From: Diphasiastrum complanatum
Taxonomy: Eukaryota > Streptophyta > Lycopodiopsida > Lycopodiales > Lycopodiaceae
Reading direction: 5' to 3'
Assembly: GCA_029204225.1 (NCBI GenBank)
Contig: CM055096.1
Coordinates: 59,254,397 to 59,318,396, forward strand
Length of the DNA stretch: 64,000 bases
The notes below the pieces were generated by a model that did not search any database, was not told the DNA's origin, and saw only the letters and a list, made by a program, of their open reading frames with translations. This document shows, piece after piece, positions 54,160 through 64,000 of this stretch (position 1 is its first letter; each line of letters opens with the position of its first letter). The position numbers were made by a program, and so were the translations under genes.

Positions 54160-55089
54160 TGCAAGAGAATCACAAAGTTTGTGAAGAGGAGACCATACAC
54201 TCTTTGCATCGCAGACATTCCTTATGTGTTAAATTGGCGGGCTTGTCAATCGCCCTTTTAAATACACTGAGATGACAGAAGTTGTTGCTAATTTTTTGGA
54301 GGTAACCATAGCTCCACTTTGGAGGATAGTGGTATTTCACTCCAGTTGGCGTGCACAAAAAGTGATTCTCAAAGTTTGCAATGCAGGCATCAAGAATGCA
54401 ATTTGGTAAGTAATTGGTTTACTTTTGCCCGAGCACATTTATAATCTATTTCTCTGCTCTGAATATTTTCTATCAATTGGATTGGTCCTTTTTAATCATT
54501 TTTTCTTAATAATTGCAAGTTCAAGCCAAATCTAAGAAATTCTGGTGGTGCTCAACTTTGTAATGAGATTGAATATCTCTCTATCGGCTATTTTTCAACC
54601 GATGGCAAGAGGTCAATGCTGCATTGCAACATTGCAGGAAGTATTGATTTTGGCAACCATTTCGAATTTCCTTGCAGTGACAAAAAAGTTCAAAAATCCC
54701 TTGACTGGTTTTGTGGCTTCTCAATACCAAAAGCCACAACAACTTGTAAATAAATTGATAAATATGTTTTCTCATCCAGCTGACTGGATTTTGGATTGAT
54801 TTAGTGGTAGCGGGATAACCAGTGCATGTGCTGTCCGAAAGGGCAAACATGTGACGACAGTAGAGCTAGATGAGAGTTTAGTAAGTTTTATTAAAATGAG
54901 AATAATGGGAGTTTCAGTTTTGTCAGACCAGTTTCAAGAAGTGGGTAAATTAGGCCCCTCATAAGATAGTGTTGCTCCACTTTGCAAAGAGTCCCAACCA
55001 CCTGCTAGTGGCATTATAGGTGATGAAGGTGATCTAGCAGAGGTGGTTGAACAATCTTACAATGTTGTAGTGGAAGTCATTACATAGGA
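54160..55089 (+). pseudogene. DNA (N4-cytosine/N6-adenine type) methyltransferase relic
   Basis: In broken frames: CIADIPYVLNW (motif IV, D-x-P-Y, the catalytic loop of amino-methyltransferases), FKYTEMTEVVANFLEVTIAPLW, VVFHSSWRAQKVILKV and GIKNAIW, ending at a GTAAGT donor (54411). After an intron: NSGGAQLCNEIEYLSIGYFS, then QKPQQLVNKLINMFSHPADW, ILD-stop-FSGSGITSACAVRKG (motif I, the SAM-binding FxGSG) and TTVELDESLVSFIKMRI. Motif IV before motif I is the beta-class order (PF01555-like), unlike the C5 enzymes of plants. At least one stop (about 54799) and several frameshifts. It follows a gag-like region and a gypsy primer site, so it was probably cargo of a retroelement. Confidence 0.72.
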
Positions 55090-56022
55090 CCAGTCTACTA
55101 CGCTCAAGTAGATTCATATTCTGGAAGGGCTAGTTATCCTGACCAAATGAATTGGTCAAAAAATTTTGACTACATTGTACAAATATTTCTCACAATTTCT
55201 TATACAATGAATACTTTTAAGGATGAGTGTTTTTACTAAGGATGGTTATTTTTGAAATTTGTTGATTTTTAAACGTATTTGTGTTATTTAAGTTTACTAA
55301 TTATTCATATTGGTTAGTTAGACAAATATTTTTAATTTTGCACTTGATTCATTTTTTTAAGTAACTTACTAATTATTCATATTACTTGGACAAATATTTT
55401 TTAAGTTTGCACTTAGATCATTTTTTTACAAGCCAAAATATTAAGATAGAATTTTAAACAAGCATTTAAAATCACATCAAGAAATTATATATTGCATTTT
55501 AAAAAAAAAATCAAACATTATAATGTTCTAAAATTTTGAATTCACATAATTTAACAGTTATTTTTTATAATAACAAATTGATTGCAATTAATGTTTATAT
55601 TATTTTAACAAAATGAACCTGAAATCTTAAAAATATCTTGCATCACTTAGTTTAGATTTTAAATTTTTGCAAAATGTAGCATTTTACAATCAATTTTTTT
55701 TTCTTCTATTTGAAGTTTCAAAAATTATGAGAATTTTAAAAAAAATCTAAAATCATAAAAAAATTGGGTCTTCTGCCACTTCCCGTTTCACAAGATTTCG
55801 TATTATTTGTTTCGGACAGTTTTAGAACCTACTCGTGTCCCTACGATATTGGATACCTATCTTGATATCACAGTCGCACGACATACCCTCTGTTTGTGCA
55901 CTAGTTAACATGCTCGTCGTGCCCTGCAATATTAGGAACTTGACCAAATATTGCCACGCGACATACGTAGCATCTCCGAGTTAGAAAACTCTGTTGTCAT
56001 GTGTTTGTGATATCGGACAGAT
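55090..56022. other. AT-rich non-coding DNA and upstream region of the second H3-like copy
   Basis: 55090-55790 is very AT-rich without protein homology. 55800-56022 is suddenly more GC-rich and carries words such as GATATCGGACAG, GCACTAGT and GTCGTGCCC that recall the spacer in front of the H3-Ulp1 gene at 49257; it may be the diverged promoter. Confidence 0.45.
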
Positions 56023-57205
56023 ATGACGAGGACTAAATAGACTGCTCGTCCGCAATCTACTACCCGTAACCACCAATCTGCTGATACCGAAAGTTCACTT
56101 CAACAGAATAGTGAGAAATGTGACGAGGTCTTTGTCCAAGGATGTGCAATGGTGCGTGACGGCAATAGAAGCTTTGCATACAACTTATAAAAATTATCAG
56201 ATGAGACCTTTGAAGACATTGTGCTTGTTGTTGTCCATGCAAAGCGGGTGACTATCATGCCCAATATGGAGCTTGTATTCAGGCTGAGAAATCAGTACGA
56301 TCAGGTTTTCAAGCCACCTCCACCTCCTCAAGCTGCTCCTAGAGTTAGAATCCCTTTCCAAAAGAAAAGAAAGCAAACAAGACCGGTCAAAAGTCAGGAA
56401 CTAGGGCTAGCCAACTCTGGATCAAGCCAACGCAAGACCTTCCAACTCATGATGAAATTGGGCCATCTAGGATAGAAGCTGAAAAATCCCTCTCTACTCC
56501 CCCCCCCCCTCCCAAAAAAAAAAAAAAGATTAAGACTATCAAATGTCGTCGAGCAGATGGGCCATGGCCAATTAATTCGTGATATACTTCAAGTTCAAGA
56601 GGAGTTTCTTGTTACTCCTGGACCAAATGTTTTACCAGATTCCTCTTTAGATAGTGAAGAAAGGCTTTGGATGTGCTTGGACACACCATAGAGGATTTGG
56701 ATAGATATTTAATAAAATAAATTGCTCTTTTTCTTGAATGCCCTTCCCAATCATTGGGCACTATATATAAACATTTAGTTGTTAAATATTTGGTTTTAAT
56801 TCAAGCAGACATTTTTTTATTCTGACCGATATATAGTTTTTGACAAATACATAGCTAAGAAAATAGATATATTAGGTGGTCACTTTGTATTTAATATATA
56901 TTCGACCTCATATATGAATTATTATTATTTTAATGTCTATAAGAAACTTAGGAATAAGTCTTCAGACCTCAAAGATACAGTTGTGGAAGCTGGACTCAAT
57001 TACTGGGTTGAATTGTGCAAAAGCGACAGTGTTCTCGGTGTTTTTGTTGTAACTCAATTTTTTTGTCACTTGCTCATGGACGAGCAATCAGTTTTATCGT
57101 GTTTACGACCCATGCCAGACGATATCGAAACATTTGTTGTACAATATTGTCACAAGTACGTATTGATGATTGTTTTATTTGGAAACTATGTGCATTGCAA
57201 TTGAT
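56023..57205 (+). pseudogene. Second H3-like/Ulp1-like fusion, decayed and truncated
   Basis: ATG 56023 gives MTRTK, a TAG, then TARPQSTTR, which mirrors the ARTKQTAR start of canonical H3 with the Gln codon turned into a stop. Alpha-1 is missing. In a shifted frame SLSKDVQWCVTAIEALHTTY aligns with loop 1/alpha-2 (x-FQSSAVMALQEA). Then in the first frame FEDIVLVVVHAKRVTIMPNM (alpha-2 end to alpha-3) and FRLRNQY. A PPPPPQ and basic linker follows, then stops and a C run. The Ulp1-like start is open at about 56824-57160: DRYIVFDKYIAKKIDIL, KDTVVEAGLNYWVELC and FVVTQFFCHLL. The first copy has DDYLKFEKDISDATDTI, SDLVIESGL and FLLQTF in the same order. It breaks at about 57205 in copia LTR sequence, before the catalytic His. 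Confidence 0.82.
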
Positions 57206-57209
57206 TACA

Positions 57210-57959
57210 CAAGATTTAGATCAAAAATTGTGATCAAATTGAATGAAAACCAAGGATTTAGCTCATTTCAGCCTTTAGGCTCTGATACCATGTGAAAATT
57301 ACAGCAAATAAGGATCCTAAAACACTTGAAATAATGAGGGAAACAATAGATTATGATTTCATAAGATTAGCACAAGTTGAACCATCAAAATCCATCAAAA
57401 ATCTATGCTTGAACCTCACTAAATGGCCCAAATCCTTGAAGAAGACTTCACACGTGTGAAAGTACGGCCTCCCACAGTCTGAGTACTGTACACTAGACCT
57501 ACATTCAATCCTATAATCATTAGTAATCACAAGTACTCAAACAATTATGAACATAGAGAGCAATTGCACCATTATGAGAGAAAAAACATGAAATTGCTTG
57601 ATTGATTTTGGTGAGATATCATCACCTATATATACATGATCCATCATGGTTTTGGGCAGGTATGAGTAGCCCTAAACCTATCCCTAATGGATCTTTCATC
57701 CCTACCAAGTTAGGGTTGAATCTTGGAGATCCCTCAACAATGCAAAAATTACCAAAAATAGCTCCTATTTTTTTTCTCTTGTATCTAAGCATAATTTGGA
57801 CTCATTCCAAAGGTTCTAACACTTAGGTCTACTTGAGAACATCCTTATCAATGGAATCCTATGCTATTTGGCACTTGTTACAAGCCACATCATGACCATC
57901 TAACTATTTACAAGTCATATGACCAAAACTAGTCAAGCTAGAATTGTGAATTTTTAACA
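57210..57959 (-). mobile_element. Copia B-family fragment: LTR plus primer site
   Basis: 57291-57959 is an LTR of the copia B family (TGTGAAAATTACAG... to ...TTTTTAACA, with the TTCACACGTGTGAA word), about 13 bases shorter than 27368-28049. 57210-57290 is the adjacent leader with CTCTGATACCA. The rest of the element is absent, so this is a truncated copy, not a clean solo LTR. Confidence 0.9.
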
Positions 57960-58039
57960 AAGCTGGGTATAAAGCACTAAGTTTTGATACTCAAGAAGTT
58001 GTTGCTAAGTGAGATTGCTATGAGAAAAACACACCCTAC

Positions 58040-58170
58040 TATTATTTTCTGTGATAGCCAAAGTGGGAAGTAAAATATCACTTTGTGCATGAAAAGCTAC
58101 AGTATGAAGATAATAGTATTTTGCATTGCTCTACTGCGATGATTCTTGCCATAGTACTAACAAATGAAGA
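58040..58170 (+). pseudogene. Copia RNase H end, small relic
   Basis: In two frames: IIFCDSQSGK, then KYHFVHEKLQYEDNSILHCSTAMILA, the terminal pattern of copia RNase H (usually KHIDVKYHFVREKV...). It is not from the same copy as the next fragment, since that one repeats the same region. Confidence 0.65.
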
Positions 58171-58439
58171 CTGTCCCAGAGACGATGTAGAATGGAAAGC
58201 AATGTAGCATAAGTAGACAATACGCGGCTAGACATTGCTTAGACAGTGTTCAGATTGAGCCAGTTCAACATAAATCTAGGTTCTATATCGTGGAAAATTG
58301 CCAAAAGGACCCTACAATACCTGTAGCATACAAAGGACTATGGGCTTTGCTATTGCCGTGACATGGGATTTCATCAATCAAAGACGACTCCAAGAGCATC
58401 TCATGAGGTTGTAGCATCGTAGCAGTTGTCATTTGGGTT

Positions 58440-58760
58440 AGCAGGAAGCAGACAATAACCACCCAATCTTCCTGTGAGGCAGAGTATGTTGCTGCAACCA
58501 AGATGACTAATGAGCTAACATGGCTCAAACAGTTCCAAGATGGACTGAGAGAGAGCACCAACAAACCACTGGCGCTGTACATGGACAACACTTCTGTTAT
58601 ACATTTGACAAAAGATCCTGTGTTTTATTCAAGAACAAAGCCCATTGCGATCAAGTATCATTTGATCAAAGACATGGCTGAGATGGACAAGCTAGGAACT
58701 ATATTCATTCCGACCAAGCGGATGGTTGCTGACATATTCACAAAACCCTTAGATAAGTAA
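58440..58760 (+). pseudogene. Copia RNase H C-terminal fragment
   Basis: SSCEAEYVAATKMTNELTWLKQF (catalytic Glu region), ALYMDNTSVIHLTKDPVFYSRTKPIAIKYHLIKD and IFIPTKRMVADIFTKPLDK, ending at a TAA. After the stop, FERQRASLGI continues the usual copia C-terminus. About 105 codons, open; the rest of pol is missing. The wording differs from copias A-F, so it is another lineage. Confidence 0.88.
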
Positions 58761-59394
58761 TTGTTTGAAAGACAAAGAGCCAGCTTAGGAATAATAAGAC
58801 TACCATGCTTTGAGAGGAAGCTAAAGAAACATGAAGTTTCTACCCACAAAGCATTGCTAGCTTATGAACCAAAACATGCAGAAATACATGTAACGAGCCA
58901 ACAAGCCTTACATGCAGAAATACATGGGAACTACCCACAAGCAGAAACCATAAACAATCGCAACCGCAATGCAAACAGCTTTAACGAAAGCCACCACAGG
59001 CAACCACTAAGACTTGCCAACGGTTTCAATGAAGACAACAAAGGCCACTAAAGGAAACCGCAAAGCAAAGCATACGGTCCATTACGAAGCCAAGGAAAAT
59101 CGGAGGAAATTGCAAGTACCCACTTGCAGTCAACTAGAAAAGACCGAAGGTTATCGAAGGAGCCTCAGATACGGCCTGCAAAAAGTTTCAATGTTCAAGG
59201 GACAAACCGAAACCAAACCGAAGGAAACCACAAGTCAACACTTGTGGTCCACATACGAAGACCAAGGCAACAGACCAAAGTTGAACCGACAGAGTCTAGC
59301 CTACGATCCAATGCAAAGTAAACCGAAGGCCACCGCCAAGTCAACCATCTCTCTCAAACTCAACTACCAACTTTTCCACACTTTCAAAAAGTGT
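58761..59394 (+). other. Non-coding or unrecognised, Asn/His/Lys-rich frames
   Basis: Two overlapping open frames (58761-59051, 59014-59412) give low-complexity Asn/His/Lys-rich peptides with short internal repeats (AEIHVTSQQALHAEIHG). The nucleotide sequence is rich in CAA/CCA/AAG triplets, which makes open frames by composition. Probably the 3' untranslated part of the copia to its left. Confidence 0.4.
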
Positions 59395-59515
59395 TTATTG
59401 AATGTATTTTAAACTAATACAACTTCAAAAATTTTATCTTTAAGTCTAAAATGAGTTTTGGCCTCAATTGACAATTTACCAAAATATGACTGAACTTGTT
59501 GAAATCTCTCACAAG
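59395..59515. repeat. LTR fragment of the copia A/C family
   Basis: 'actaatacaactt' and 'ggcctcaattgacaa' to 'ttgttgaaatctctcaca' matches the end of the copia C LTR at 40535-40645. About 120 bases only. Confidence 0.7.
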
Positions 59516-60342
59516 AAACAAACAGCACTGGAAAATGTTGTTGTAAACTTATTTTTGAATATAGAGTTGCGACATTCTGCCTATGATGTGTAATCTATAA
59601 ATGATTTGGATGCTTGCTTACAGTAGATATACTTCCGCTGTTATCAAACGTTATCTAGTGTTCATAAACTTAAACCAGATCCGTAGTGTCAGGAAGAGAT
59701 AAGATCACAGTGGGTAGCAGCAGCTGCAACTTAATAGATCACTTTTGCAGGTCGGGCTACCAGTGGCCTATTGTCTATGCTAATGTTTCAAATATGCGAG
59801 TTATGAGATCTAAGCCTTTAGTAGCTTAGTGCACGACATGTAATGTTAGCATACATTTGTTTGCATACTTTATGCAAAAGTAAACCTTAATGAAATGATT
59901 GGAACTACCTGAGATAGATTCAGTAAGCTAATTCTGAATTCATAGATTAAGAGATCCGAGCTAGATCAAGGAAGAAAAGACTCTTTACCCAAAGCTGATC
60001 TTACATATAAGATCAAATCTGAGAGAAAGAAATAAACATAAACACAGTTTGGTATCTAGAAAGTTTTAACAGATTTAAGAATCTTAGTTGAGAAATTTTT
60101 CGTTGAGAACAACCCTTCATGCGTTGGAGGAGTGTAATTTGTAGGGACGAATTGCCCCAAAGTAATTAAGACTTTCCTAGCTTCAAAGCCCAGATAGACT
60201 TTGATGATTTAGAATTATCATTGATCAATATCATGTTAGGATATTGTATGAATTTGAATACTGTAATGCATTGAGTAACAGGCATTGATACCTGTAGAAC
60301 TAAGAATTTTTTATGAACCATGTTCTATGGTATTATGAACAT
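59516..60342. other. Non-coding, nothing recognised
   Basis: No protein homology. The word 'ggtcgggctaccagtggcctattgtctatgc' at 59750 reappears with two changes at 61493, so it belongs to a repeat spanning this part. Confidence 0.4.
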
Positions 60343-60710
60343 TGACCTTTCTTTGAAGGGATGTGCAGGTACACACGAACGTACCTGAAGAATTTGAACA
60401 AGAATAAGAAGCCCTCTGGCTTAAGGACTGATCTCTCTTTGAAGGGATGTGCAGGTACACACGAATGTACCTAAAGAATCTAAACAAGAATAAGAAGCCC
60501 TCTAGGCTTAAGGACTGACCTCTCTTTGAGGGTATGTGCAGGTACTCGAGAAAGTGCCAGAAGCAAGAATCGAAACAAGAAGCTTTCTAAGCTTAAAAAG
60601 AATAAACAAGAAGGCTTTTGACAAAGTCTATAAAGAAGGCTCAGTAGAGTCTATAAAGAAGACTTATTACTAAGTCTATAATGAAGGCTCAGTGGAGTCT
60701 ATAAAGAACC
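60343..60710. repeat. Tandem repeats of about 85-90 bases and a shorter array
   Basis: Three units of 'tctctttgaagggatgtgcaggtac' to 'aagccctct(g/a)ggcttaaggactgacc' at about 60347, 60432 and 60521. They are followed by four to five short units of 'aagaaggctcagtagagtctata' (60610-60710). Confidence 0.85.
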
Positions 60711-61500
60711 GGACAAGGCCTAGGGTCTGATCACCCTAGTGACTTTTTCCACCATGATTGAAGATGGGCAACCTCTAGAAAATAAGTGCCTAGGAATTGA
60801 TGGACATTATGCAAAAACAAGATGGACATATACCTTGGCTCTTCCTTAGGAAGATTGCACTTGGGTGAATTCCTAAGTTGTAACCATGTAAAATTATATG
60901 TAATTAAGAGTCAAGTTTGAACCTTGTACCACCTACCCCCCACCTACTTTTCCTCATGCATTCTAGGCAATTTGACACCTAGAATGGGGCGCCCTCCTAC
61001 ACTCTCGCTTCATATGCCAAATCACCAAAATAACTCTCCCAGGCTAATACACATCACCCATTCACCCTCTCTAACTAATACACTTCATCCATGCACTCCA
61101 CTTCACCCTAAGTCCAATTGGAGCCTTCCTCACACCTCATGCACTTGAACTTGACACCTCACTCACTTTGGAAGGACTCTCCACTCTCTATATAAGTGGA
61201 AATGCGCCCCTCTACCAGGAGGATTGAAGGATGATGCATCCAAACTCTGCCATTTTGTTGTTTGTTGTGTATAGGTCCTTTGGAGAAGGGGATTGAGGCA
61301 TCACCTCAAGGAGACTATGTTATTTTGTGATTGCAGGATTTTTGGAGCTCAAACCCTCGGATTTCTATCTCTCTTTCACATCACACACAAACCCACACAC
61401 ACTCTCTCTCTCTCCCTCTCTCACTTTCACCTTCTCTTGAAACCATGGTATGCTCTTGAAACTGTGTAAGAATGGCTGATCAGTACTTTTGTAGGTCGGG
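60711..61500. other. Non-coding
   Basis: CA/CT-rich; short (CT)n near 61395-61420. No protein homology. A TATA-like 'tctatataagtgg' at about 61190 precedes GC-richer sequence and could be an LTR promoter. Confidence 0.35.
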
Positions 61501-61504
61501 CTAT

Positions 61505-61815
61505 CAGTGGCCTATTGTCTGTGCATGTCAGATTTGAAGCTTGCATGTCATAGCATCAGTGATCTATTGTCTATGCATGTCAGATTTGAAGCTTGCATGT
61601 CATAGCATCAGTGATCTATTGTCTATGCATGTCAGATTTAGAGCTTGCATGTCAGATTTGAAGTTTGCATGTCACACCATGCATTGCCAAATGACCATGC
61701 ATGTCACTTCACGACTGTTGCATGTCAAGAATCTATGAACCCTTATGATTGCATGTCAAGAATCTAAGATCCATTTGGATTGCATGATAAGAATCTAAGA
61801 TCCAACATGATTGCA
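61505..61815. repeat. Tandem repeats containing TTGCATGTCA
   Basis: About 52-base units ('gcatgtcagatttgaagcttgcatgtcatagcatcagtgatctattgtcta') two to three times, then shorter variants each carrying GCATGTCA (at least ten copies), fading into 'attgcatg(a/t)(t/c)aagaatctaagatcca' units. Confidence 0.85.
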
Positions 61816-62095
61816 TGTCAGAAAGATTGAGACTGATGAAGAGATTTCTATGCTTTTGTTAAGCTAGATATGGAATTAAGATCATTGAATATGAACTAAG
61901 ACTATGTTAAGTTGATGTCCTACATCTGAGACCCTATTGGAATCCATTGTATATGTAATTGGCATTGGCCAATTGGATTTGCATAATGATAAGAAAAGAA
62001 TCCTTCCGGGTGGGGGGGTTCCCCATCTTGAACCCTCAGTGCTTCCGCTATTGTGTGAATGAATCTATGTGATGTAATGTTTTTCGAGCTTTGAT

Positions 62096-63480
62096 TTAAA
62101 ATCTTAGTTGATTTTCATTAAGTTGATTCGAGACTAGCTTCATGTGAATGACAAGCCAATTAGTTCTTTTGGCCTTTAAGAACTTAAGACAGGCCTTCAC
62201 CCTCGAGTTCACATAGACCCACTTGCATTTGACAGTCTTCTTGTCTGTTGGAATTGGCTCAATAGTCCACACGTTGTTCAGCTCCATGGAATGTATTTCA
62301 TCGTCCATAGCTTTTATCCACATATCCTTCTCTAGACTGTGAACAACTTCCTCATAGGTTTGTGGTTCACCTCTGAATCCACAAAACTCTTCTGATACAG
62401 AAGCTAAGATGTCTGGTATGTACCTGACAGGTTGCCTTCTTTCTCTGCTAGATCTCTTTGGAGATCTTGCAGGTTCAACGACTACTTTGCCTTTGTCTTT
62501 TCTATTAACATTAGAACCATTGTGCGTTGTAGGTGTTCTGGGTACAGGCTGCATGTCGGGCTGCTCATCATCTGAATTGTCACTCAATTCATTCAGAATT
62601 TGAACATTTTGATCTAGTGTTCAAGGTATGCTCCCTATGTCGGTGTGGGCAGGTCATAGTACTGCTTGTTGAGAATCTCGTAGCCAACTGGATCTTCGTC
62701 AGCCATCGTTCTTCCTTCGTCAAACTTGACATCTTTGACAGTCTTTACTTCGTTGCTCTCCAGCATGTAGATCATGTAGTATGATGAATGTACATCATAG
62801 CCTACTAGGAATCCTTGCTCCACCTTCTCATCCAGTTTCGTTCTCTTCTATTCTGGAATGTGTGCATATGCTACACATCCGAGAATATGCACATGAGCTT
62901 GATTTGGCTTGTTGCCCCACCACACCTCATGTGGAGTAGTGTGAGGAATGCCTGATTTGCCTGTCCTGTTCTATAGGAGGTAGGCGGTCGTAGCTACTGC
63001 TTTAGCCCATAAAGTGATGCATCATGCATCTTGCTGCTTCCATGAGAGTCTTGTTCTTCCTCTCAGCAACACCATTGTGTTGTGGTTTGTATGCTGGAGT
63101 CTTCTTGTGAAGGATATCGCAGCTGCTATAGAAATCAACAAATTGGTTGGAGATGTATTCTCCACCTCTATCTGTTCGTATATGCTTGACTCTCTTATTG
63201 GTCCACTTCTCAACCCAATTTACATATTCTATAAATTTATCAAGAGCTTATGATTTGTTGTGGATGAAGTAGACGACAACAAACTTATTGAAATCATCAA
63301 TGAAGGTGATATAGTATCTCGATCCTCCCACATAGACCACATCAAAGGGTCCACAGATGTCCGATTATATCAGCTCCAAGAGTTCTGTCGTCCTGAAGGA
63401 GTTTTTTGTAAAGGGTGTACATGACCTATCGAAGACAAAGCGTGGATGAGTGATTATATTCACTCCACACAACAAGAACC
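62096..63480 (-). pseudogene. Copia integrase to RT-start fragment
   Basis: Minus strand. From 63430 leftwards: integrase core pieces (a segment around 63280 before the catalytic Asp; the EYISNQF-like stretch near 63150; KPQHNGVAERKNKTL-like at 63080-63040). Then frame 62823-62635, EQGFLVGYDVHSSYYMIYMLESNEVKTVKDVKF, and frame 62587-62096 with the linker RSSRERRQPVRYIPD and RT start WIKAMDDEIHSMELNNVWTI...KCKWVYV. It ends at about 62096. A separate copia family; truncated at both ends. Confidence 0.82.
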
Positions 63481-63554
63481 TGAAAATTATGTTCTTTTTA
63501 TTCATGCATTAATTATTTATCCAAGATAGTCTCATCAAGCTAAATTGTGAGGAG

Positions 63555-64000
63555 TGTTGAAATTTCACAATTCTAGCTTGGTTCTACCACTTGTAAATTG
63601 TAATGTGGCGTGCCAAAAAGCATAGGATACTTTTCATAAGTCTTATTCCTAACCTAGCTTTGGAATGGCACCTTTGGAATGAGGCCAAATTGTGCATAGA
63701 TAGGCTAGGGAGATTCTAGGAGCTAAAAATAGCAATATTTACATTGTTTTGGATCTCAAAATCTTCACCTCAAATTAGGGTGGATCTTATGACCTATTAG
63801 GTTAGACACTAGGGTTAGGTCATGGATGGATCAGAGATAGCCCTAAATGCTCAGATTCAAGGCATTTATGTATAAATATGCGATGGATTTGTTTTGGTCT
63901 ATCATTTGCTTGATGACTGCTATTGGCATTTGGTTTTGTGGAATGATTAGAAATTTTGGAGGGTGTTGGTACATCAGTAGGCCATACATCCACACGTGTG
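63555..64000 (+). repeat. Copia LTR, plus strand, cut by the window end
   Basis: It begins TGTTGAAATTTCACAATTCTAGC directly after a polypurine run GTGAGGAG, the same arrangement (inverted) as the copia B 3' LTR. TATA-like 'tatttatgtataaatatg' near 63865. The final bases are CCACACGTGTG. Confidence 0.75.

Noticed and set aside
54160-55089. Bacterial contamination as the source of the methyltransferase
   Set aside because: It has a plant-like intron (GTAAGT donor), AT-rich codon use like its neighbours, and sits between plant retroelement pieces in one contiguous sequence.
57291-57959. Solo LTR
   Set aside because: Leader and primer-site sequence (57210-57290) is still attached and no flanking duplication is visible, so it is a truncated element.
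60343-61815. CRISPR-like array
   Set aside because: Units are directly tandem without unique spacers and this is plant nuclear DNA.

Overview
This is nuclear DNA of a vascular plant with a large, repeat-bloated genome. The evidence is one spliced plant gene with a plant-type metal transporter product, GT-AG introns, nested Ty1/copia and Ty3/gypsy LTR retrotransposons with plant primer-binding sites, and long (CT)n and (CA)n microsatellites. Very long introns filled with repeats would fit a gymnosperm or fern, but the sequence alone does not settle the lineage.

Layout. 1-7.2 kb: a plus-strand gypsy gag fragment, then a minus-strand Ty3/gypsy chromovirus (gag, protease, RT/RNase H, integrase, chromodomain). 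7.2-9.5 kb: no gene seen. 9.7-14.1 kb: five exons (minus strand) of a cation diffusion facilitator close to Arabidopsis MTPC1; its last exons are not in the window. 14.9-16.9 kb: LINE and gypsy relics, a foldback repeat and degenerate TGTCGC repeats. 17.0-31.9 kb: a three-level nest. Copia D was entered by copia A, and copia A by copia B (21911-28049, TSD GTGCT). 32.4-34 kb: gypsy and copia relics. 34-38.6 kb: mostly non-coding, with a hairpin-flanked CT array and an inverted pair of telomere-like CCCTAAA-rich tracts. 38.6-40.6 kb: a deleted copia (C). 41.0-53.1 kb: copia F, split by a DNA transposon at 44233-51456. 53.1-57.2 kb: the end of a gypsy LTR, a gag, a DNA-methyltransferase-like relic, and a second copy of the histone-protease gene found in the transposon. 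57.2-64 kb: copia relics, tandem repeats and a copia LTR running off the window.

The most notable part is the 7.2-kb transposon inside copia F. It has 34-bp terminal inverted repeats with one mismatch. It carries three genes: a spliced transposase-like gene; a divergent gene of unknown function with a Cys-rich motif; and a gene whose single reading frame joins a histone H3/CENH3-like fold to a Ulp1 (C48) cysteine-protease-like domain. A second, separate and more decayed copy of the H3-Ulp1 gene (56023-57205) keeps an N-terminus resembling the canonical H3 tail. Two copies with the same domain order argue that the fusion is a real inherited feature of a mobile element family. All copies here carry stops or frameshifts and look inactive.
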